From positions 310,001-374,000 of the forward strand of contig JAFEKR010000008.1 of the NCBI GenBank assembly GCA_019022495.1: 64,000 nt of DNA, given 5' to 3'. The notes below the pieces were generated by a model. It made no database searches. It had not been told where the DNA came from and saw only the letters and a list, made by a program, of their open reading frames with translations. The number at the start of each line of letters is the position of its first letter. Positions within the stretch are counted from its first letter, which is position 1. The position numbers were made by a program, and so were the translations under genes. Below, one piece after another: positions 58,405-64,000 of this stretch. The stretch is from Epichloe hybrida (taxonomy: Eukaryota > Ascomycota > Sordariomycetes > Hypocreales > Clavicipitaceae).

Positions 58405-59082
58405 GGCCAGTTAGGCAAACGTCTTCATTACGGGTGAGCGTGAAGTGATGTTATGCCAAAGAGATCATCATAGCCGCCTCATAGGGTCAGTAAGGCGATC
58501 AATAAGGTAAGCCTTGTATTACGTAAAGATACGTTTGTTAAATGGGAATTTTGATAAGAAGGAAGGAAAGTTAGCTCCGGCAGACGCGATGCAGGCGCGA
58601 TGCAGGGCGAGCTCTGAGAAGCAATGCTCCAATACAAACGGAGTTTTGAGACGACCCTTCGTAGTGTCTTTCCTAGTACCATGACTTAGGGGTAGTAATG
58701 ACATGAAGTTCAAATCTTTCTCAATTTACAGAGGTCTATGGCTCATCGAGGTAGACAGACACATGGTCATCATGGGCGCTATGGACCCTGGTCGAAGCGC
58801 AGTATATAAATGAGGACATCGTTCATTGTAACCGTGTCTTTCCAACTTGCTGCCCTTGATATAAAGCGGACCAGCTGCTTTCATTCCGTATTTAGCAGCT
58901 CTTCTTGTAAATGGATTCCTGCAATTCATCCAAGTGATTAGGTCTATATACTTGATTGCACTGGTCATGCATGTCTTTTGATCGATTTGCAAAGAAACGT
59001 CTAGCAATAAGCTTGAGTTTTCCTCCGCCAGCGACTTTTAGAGAGCTAGACACGAACGAGTAAGACCAGCATCTTGGAGAAA
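58405..59082 (+). promoter_or_regulatory. Upstream region of the siderophore transporter
   Basis: No gene supported. Contains one TTGATAAG (58551-58558), a core GATA-factor site (HGATAR). Iron-repressing GATA factors (SreA/SRE type) regulate such transporters, but a single core site proves nothing. Confidence 0.4.
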
Positions 59083-60861
59083 ATGCCGCGGCAGCCACGC
59101 CAAGCTTTTGTCACGGAGACGGGTACCGGATCTGGATATGCCACTGCGGGCACATTGAACAGCTGCAATGGTTCAGATCGGCACGGGGTACAAGATGAGG
59201 GAAGCGGCGAACAAAGTCGACTGCTCGGTGGCGATTTGCAGGAAGGGGTTCAGAAGATCGAAGCCATCACTTCTGTGTGGACCAAAACAGCACTCGTCGT
59301 AGCCTACATGATGATTTGGGTCATTTACTTTGTCGACTCGCTTCAGCAGGCCACAACGGGCAACCTGACACCATATGTCACTTCTGCCTTCAAGCAGCAT
59401 TCGCTGACTCCGACGGTCAGCATCATGAGCAACATCCTTGGCGGAGTCTTCAAGCTCACGCTCGCCAAGGTTCTCGATGTCTTTGGCCGACCACACGGAT
59501 ATCTTCTTTCCATCATTCTGACAACCCTCGGGCTCGTCATGATGGCTTTGTGTCGAGACGTCGAGACTTTCGCTGCCGCACAAGTCTTTTACTGGGTTGG
59601 CTTCAATAGCTTGGGCTACTGTCTGAGCATTTTCGTGGCGGATACATCGTCTCTGCAAAACCGAGGCCTCATGTTCGCCTTCACCACATCCCCATATGTC
59701 ATCACAACCTGGTTATCGGGTCCCCTCGCGCAGCGGCTTCTGGAAGGCCTCGGGTTCCGCTGGGGTTTCGCCATCTTTGCCGTCATCACTCCTTGCATCA
59801 CCTTGCCGCTCTATGTACTGTTCATGCTGAATTACTACAAGGCCAAGAAGCAGGGTCTGATTGCCCCACGAAAGAGCAATCTCACCTCGTGGCAGTCCGC
59901 AGTTCATTACGCTCGAGAGTTCGACATGGTTGGTCTCTTGCTCATCTCGGCAGGTCTTGCTCTGTTCCTGTTGCCGTTCAACATTTACACCCGCCAAGCA
60001 GACGGTTGGCGCTCTCCGCTAGTCATTTCTTTGCTGGTCATTGGTTTGCTGCTTCTCATTGCGTTCGCCGTCTGGGAGAAGAATTTCGCTCCCGTCAGGT
60101 TCCTCCCCTATGAGCTTCTCACGGACCGTACCGTGGTTGGAGCCTGCGCACTCGCCGCCGTATCATTCATCGGCTTCTACATCTGGAATTCCTACTTTCG
60201 ATCTTTCCTCCAAGTCGTGAACGGACTCTCCGTCGCGCAAGCCAGCTACATCGGCAGCATTTACAGCATCGGATCCTGCTTCTCGGCCGTGTTCGTCGGT
60301 ATCTTGATTCGACAGACAGGGCGATATAAGCGAATCTCGCTGTACTTTGGCGCCCCGGTGATTGTTCTTGGCGTCGGGTTGATGTTGAACTTCCTCCAAC
60401 CGGATGCCCATGTCGGCTACATCATCTTGTGTCAGATGTTGATTGCTTGCGCCGGCGGCACCCTTGTCATCGCGCAGCAAACGGCCGCCATGGCCGCAGC
60501 TTCGCACCAGTTTCTTGCCGTGGTTCTGGCCGTTGACTCGCTGTTCTCGGCCATCGGTGCCGCCATTGGCCTGACCGTGTCGGCGACCATTTGGCAATCT
60601 GTTTTCCCGCAGAAACTGAGGGAGTATCTTCCCGAGTCTGCCATGAAGAACTTCACGGAGATATACGGGCAACTGGATGTGCAGCTCTCGTACCCCACTG
60701 GCACTCCGACCCGGATGGCAATCCAAAGGGCATATGGTGACGGCCAACGAGCCATGTTGGTAAGTGGTACGGCTGTGTTGGTGCTCTCTTTTGCTGCGGT
60801 CGCACTCTGGCGCGACGTCAACATTAAGAATGTCAAGCAGGTTAGAGGAAACGTCATTTAG
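59083..60861 (+). CDS. MFS siderophore-iron transporter
   Basis: Single exon, 592 residues, the usual length of the siderophore-iron transporter (SIT/ARN, MirB-like) branch of the major facilitator superfamily, which has 14 membrane helices. The cytoplasmic N terminus (about 1-65) precedes TM1 (TALVVAYMMIWVIYFVDSLQ). The family landmark after TM1, QATTGNLTPYVTSAF, is present, as is the loop LAKVLDVFGRPHGYLLSI. The tail motif AIQRAYGDGQRAMLVSG closely fits the AYGD.QR.M...G signature near the last helix. It imports ferri-siderophores at the plasma membrane or an internal vesicle; substrate cannot be read from sequence. No siderophore synthetase lies in the window, so uptake of foreign siderophores is as plausible as of its own. 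The ATG at 59083 is the first in frame. Confidence 0.9.
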   Translation: MPRQPRQAFVTETGTGSGYATAGTLNSCNGSDRHGVQDEGSGEQSRLLGGDLQEGVQKIEAITSVWTKTALVVAYMMIWVIYFVDSLQQATTGNLTPYVTSAFKQHSLTPTVSIMSNILGGVFKLTLAKVLDVFGRPHGYLLSIILTTLGLVMMALCRDVETFAAAQVFYWVGFNSLGYCLSIFVADTSSLQNRGLMFAFTTSPYVITTWLSGPLAQRLLEGLGFRWGFAIFAVITPCITLPLYVLFMLNYYKAKKQGLIAPRKSNLTSWQSAVHYAREFDMVGLLLISAGLALFLLPFNIYTRQADGWRSPLVISLLVIGLLLLIAFAVWEKNFAPVRFLPYELLTDRTVVGACALAAVSFIGFYIWNSYFRSFLQVVNGLSVAQASYIGSIYSIGSCFSAVFVGILIRQTGRYKRISLYFGAPVIVLGVGLMLNFLQPDAHVGYIILCQMLIACAGGTLVIAQQTAAMAAASHQFLAVVLAVDSLFSAIGAAIGLTVSATIWQSVFPQKLREYLPESAMKNFTEIYGQLDVQLSYPTGTPTRMAIQRAYGDGQRAMLVSGTAVLVLSFAAVALWRDVNIKNVKQVRGNVI

Positions 60862-61475
60862 GCCACTTTCCCTTATTGCTGGGGTTTCTGCATGAAGCAT
60901 GATTGCAAAGAGAGGAGTGCGACGGAAAAGCACGCTCCCATGCAAGCATGAAGGGCGTTTATATCTATCATGACAGATTACGAATACAATGTCAAACTTG
61001 TTTGCTCGAAGGGCCCGCCGGCGCAGTTGTCCCTTTTTCATCCTCCCTTACTCGTTCTCCATTTTCCTTTTGTTGTTACCTTTGTTTTCTTTCTCGGGCG
61101 TTGATCGTTCAAGCTGCAATGGCAAAGATACCTACCTTCCCACAATACGTCAGACTATATCAGTGCATTGCTTGTCAACTAAGAGGTCAAGGGTAGATGC
61201 AGAGGGTATATTGGAGATGCGTTTGAATTTCCGTGCAATTTACCTGACAAGAGGAAAGGGACAAGATAACACAAGTCCTTGCCTGCGCGCGCCTCCCCAG
61301 TCCCTATAGCAATGCATGCAATCTTCTTTTATCCAAAGACATCCATTCCGACAGAAGTTTGAAACACGTCTTGAGCACGTGCTCAGCAAACAAATTGCCA
61401 CCAACGCCATCCCTCTGAAACCCAGAAAACCCTGACCATGGACGCATTCAGCTCATGCATTTAGATGCCCATGTC
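60862..61475. other. Convergent intergenic region
   Basis: 3' region between the convergent transporter (+) and oxidoreductase (-). No gene supported; short frames at 60903-61309 lack domains. Confidence 0.5.
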
Positions 61476-63058
61476 TCAAGCAGCGGGCTCCTCCTTCCTT
61501 CGTCCCGCAAGGCCCATCCAGTCCCAGCAAACTTGAGTTGTCCCAGTTAGCAAGGTAAAACAGAGCATGTGTCGAGTATTCCCGAGAGAAAAAAAAAAAA
61601 AAAAAAAAAAACTTACTAGTGAAGCCAAGGTCATGCTTAAAGTATGCCTTCAATACGTCCTCGCCAAAGACTGTGCCCTCGGGCCCAGAAGCAATAGCCT
61701 TGTTACCTACAGCCAGGCCAATCATGGGGGCGACGTGGTCGAACTCCATGAACTTGGGCTCCCGGCTTGTATACCTTTGCACGACGGCCTTGTGAATGTT
61801 CTGGGCGACGAAGTGGCCGCTGTGCATGGCCCAGCCGCAGCGCTTGATGCCAGACCATTTCGTGAGGTCGCCCGCGCAGAAATGGTTCTCGGCGTTGGGG
61901 CTGCCGGGGGAGAACATGGCGCTGTGGTGGTTGGTACCTTTTTGTTAGTGGCTGATTTTGTGAAATTTTTCTTTTCTCTGATTCTTTTTTTTTTCATTAT
62001 TTGATGACGAACGATGAGGCGGGGAGAAAGGGAGAGATTTATACGGACTTGGGGCGGATGTGGACGAAGCCCTCCTCGTCCAACGCGGATGGCGGCAGGT
62101 AGGTTGCGGTTGATGTGCTCTTTGACACGGCCATGATGACGACGCTCGCTGTCATTCCATGTCCGTTGGCAAACTCAATCTCGTACTTGGACGATCCGTC
62201 AGTCGTCTCAGCCGTCTTGGTGGTGGCCAGTCGATGGTTCATCAGCACGTCGACGCCCGCTTCTCTCAACAGCTCGAGTGACTTGTCCTTGCACTCGTCG
62301 GACAGGTCCTCCGAGGACAAGAGCTTGTCTCGCGAGTGCACGAGCGTGACCTTGACGCCGGGCTTGGCCATCTTGAGCTCGGCGGCCATCTCGATGCCGA
62401 CGGCGCCTCCGCCGACGACGACGACGCCGTGCTGGGCGTTGGCAACGGCGTGGACGTGCTCCTCTGCCTCGAGCACGTACTGCTTCCTCGTCAGGGACTG
62501 GGGCACGACGGGCCAGGCCCTCCGGAGGCCGGTGGCGGCGACAAAGTAGTCGTAGTGGTGCGTGGTTGCGACTCTGGTCGTCTTGTCCACCGTCGTGGCC
62601 GTCTTGGCTTCACAGTCGACGCGGCTGACGGAGCCGTGGACGAACTTGACCCGGGGGTTGTCCAGGCCTGGTAGGTCCCGGAACTTGATCCACGTCTTCT
62701 TGGCGTACTCTGTGTCTGCCAGGGCGAGAGGTGAGCCGATCAAGTGGTCTGGACAATAAGAGCATTGTTAGAAACTGTTGTACTGTACTTTTTTTTTTTG
62801 TTCATCAGCCCCCCGAGAAGTGCGGGGGCTTTTCTTACAAAATCCATCTCTCTCGTCAGCAATGGTAATGTCCCAGTCGACCTGTGCCAATTCGGGATGG
62901 TGCTCATATTTCTTCTGGGACATGCGCGGTGACAGGCCCAGTCCTAGATCGAGCAGATTTACAGCCGTGGACAAGCCAGCATACGAGCCGCCGGCAATAA
63001 AGACCCGGACGGTGGGGGCGGCACCACCCCGTGTGTTTGGGGATGCCACTGAGCCCAT
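61476..63058 (-). CDS. AIF/AMID-like FAD-dependent NAD(P)H oxidoreductase
   Basis: Four minus-strand exons (63058-62839, 62748-62049, 61921-61617, 61531-61476; introns 90, 127 and 85 nt) encode 426 residues. The FAD-binding Rossmann motif is VFIAGGSYAGLSTA (Gly23-Gly28). FVAATGLRRAWP carries the ATG motif (144-147), and VVVVGGGAVGIEMAAEL (Gly186-Gly191) is the NAD(P)H-binding loop. FCAGDLTKWSGIKRCG is the second FAD segment (GD motif). MIGLAVGNKAIA and the FTICWDWMGL end are typical of the fungal AMID-like group. I chose AA|GTCCGT as the exon 2 donor and CACAG|CGCC as the acceptor because only this keeps frame into NAMFSPGSPNAENHFCAG. An A-run of about 22 (61589-61610) lies in intron 3. Likely a cytosolic or mitochondrial-surface oxidoreductase; an apoptotic role is known for relatives only. 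Confidence 0.87.
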
Positions 63059-64000
63059 TTTATTATGCGTGCGAGAGAGCAGAGATGATGACTGTGCTCG
63101 AAGGGTGTCTTGGAATCTTTGATGAGAAAGGGGGGGCGACGGAAACCGGACCGGACGTCCTTGTTGAGTTGCAGATGGATGAGGTTGTTGAAGGGGTCAG
63201 GTAATATGAAGTCGGAGGAGTCTTGGCCCTCACGTGGAGACGCATTTGTCGGAGGGGGGGGGGTCCAAGAGAGGGGTTCTACACGTGTAAGAGATTGATT
63301 AGGTATTGTGTCGGTGGATGGGACTTCCGTGTGAGAGGAAACAATCGGGCCAACAAGGAAGAGCTGGAGCCGCTGCTGAGCGTGACCAGATCAATCCTGC
63401 ATGAGAACGGGCGGCTTGGAAAGGCAAAGGTAGAGTGCCATTTTTATCTGATGCGGCGGTCGCCGAGATCTGATTGATAACGCGCGGAGGAGATAAGGGG
63501 TTGCGTCGCCGAGCTATTAATCTGTACTTGTGTATCATACGTATGTGATCTGACCCCTCCTCCGACGTCGGGCGCAATTGGTCATCGGCCCACGCTTTTG
63601 GAGGCGGCAATTACGAGCACACCAAGTATGATGACTTTTGCGTTAAACTGCGTGAAACTGCGTGAGACTAGTTTGTTGACTCTGGCTTATCAGATCTCAC
63701 TAGCCAGCGTGGTTGGCTGATGGGGAAAAGCAAAAAAAAAAAAAAAAGGTGGAAGAGGCAGCACAGTCACTGACTAGTGTAAAAAATCACTGCCCTGCCC
63801 CGTCGCCTTGATGATGCCTGATGATGTGGCAGATTCACCACATGGACACACCCACCCAGGGTCTTGGGTCGAACCAAAATATGCATGACTTTTGCAAATT
63901 ATCTGACCCGAGGTGCCCCGCTCGTCTGAGTCTCTTTGTTTCTCCGTCACTTGATCGTGATCCGTGTGGAGACAAGACAACGGACGGGGCAACGCGGTCG
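63059..64000. other. Upstream region of the oxidoreductase gene, to window end
   Basis: No gene supported. G-run at 63259-63267, A-run of about 16 at 63731-63746. Frames are short, without domains. A gene could begin beyond the window. Confidence 0.45.

Noticed and set aside
60163..61041. 292-codon minus-strand frame
   Set aside because: Antisense to the siderophore transporter and its 3' region; His/Arg-rich shadow composition.
42861..63058. Secondary-metabolite or iron-uptake gene cluster
   Set aside because: The peroxidase, dehydratase, transporter and oxidoreductase are interspersed with replication and kinetochore genes; no PKS, NRPS or pathway regulator is present.

Overview
The window is nuclear DNA of a filamentous ascomycete, most likely a Sordariomycete and probably Hypocreales. 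The evidence is short introns (55-190 nt) with GTRNGT-like donors and CTAAC/CTGAC branch sites, fungus-specific protein families (VIB-1/XprG-type regulator, STRIPAK HAM-2/Far11, WSC-domain protein, MFS siderophore transporter), and two compartments. Gene-bearing DNA has balanced composition. The AT-rich islands (1-1890, 4405-4500, about 5700-10000, 26142-41734) are full of TpA and stop codons, the signature of repeat-induced point mutation (RIP).

Layout. 1-10036 is a repeat graveyard: RIP-degraded DNA, two short inverted-repeat elements (6399-6670 and 6732-6870) and a 3-kb degraded segment bounded by inverted repeats (6982-10036). 10037-14723 is a long gene-free stretch upstream of the regulator. 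Genes then follow: vib-1/xprG-like regulator (+, 14724-16705), DUF2011 protein (+, 17710-18569), STRIPAK scaffold HAM-2/Far11 (+, 19171-22793) and a MARVEL-type four-TM protein (-, 23512-24492).

26142-41734 is one insertion: a RIP-destroyed Ty3/gypsy element on the minus strand. It has 162-bp terminal repeats and an AGCAG target duplication, so positions 26141 and about 41739 were once neighbours. Nested in it is a younger, barely mutated LTR element (27287-31776) with 434-bp LTRs, a primer-binding-site candidate and a polypurine tract. It has no gag or pol; its interior is a satellite array of about 145-bp units full of small hairpins. This is the most unusual object in the window.

Right of the insertion lie a secreted heme-peroxidase/triple-WSC protein (+, 42861-45657), MHF1/CENP-S (+, 45924-46528), L-serine/threonine dehydratase (-, 47474-48560), a disrupted 2EXR/F-box-like gene (+, 51416-53109), DNA polymerase delta small subunit with a 3' frame break (-, 53398-55216), a carboxymuconolactone decarboxylase family protein (-, 55492-56074), a type I membrane protein (+, 56843-58404), an MFS siderophore-iron transporter (+, 59083-60861) and an AIF/AMID-like FAD oxidoreductase (-, 61476-63058).

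The genes form no evident cluster; they are a mixed housekeeping and surface/secretion set typical of a chromosome arm. Frame breaks at short homopolymers in two neighbouring genes, one of them essential in yeasts, point to residual assembly indels near 51.7-53.5 kb. All exon structures were derived by hand from splice signals and frame continuity.
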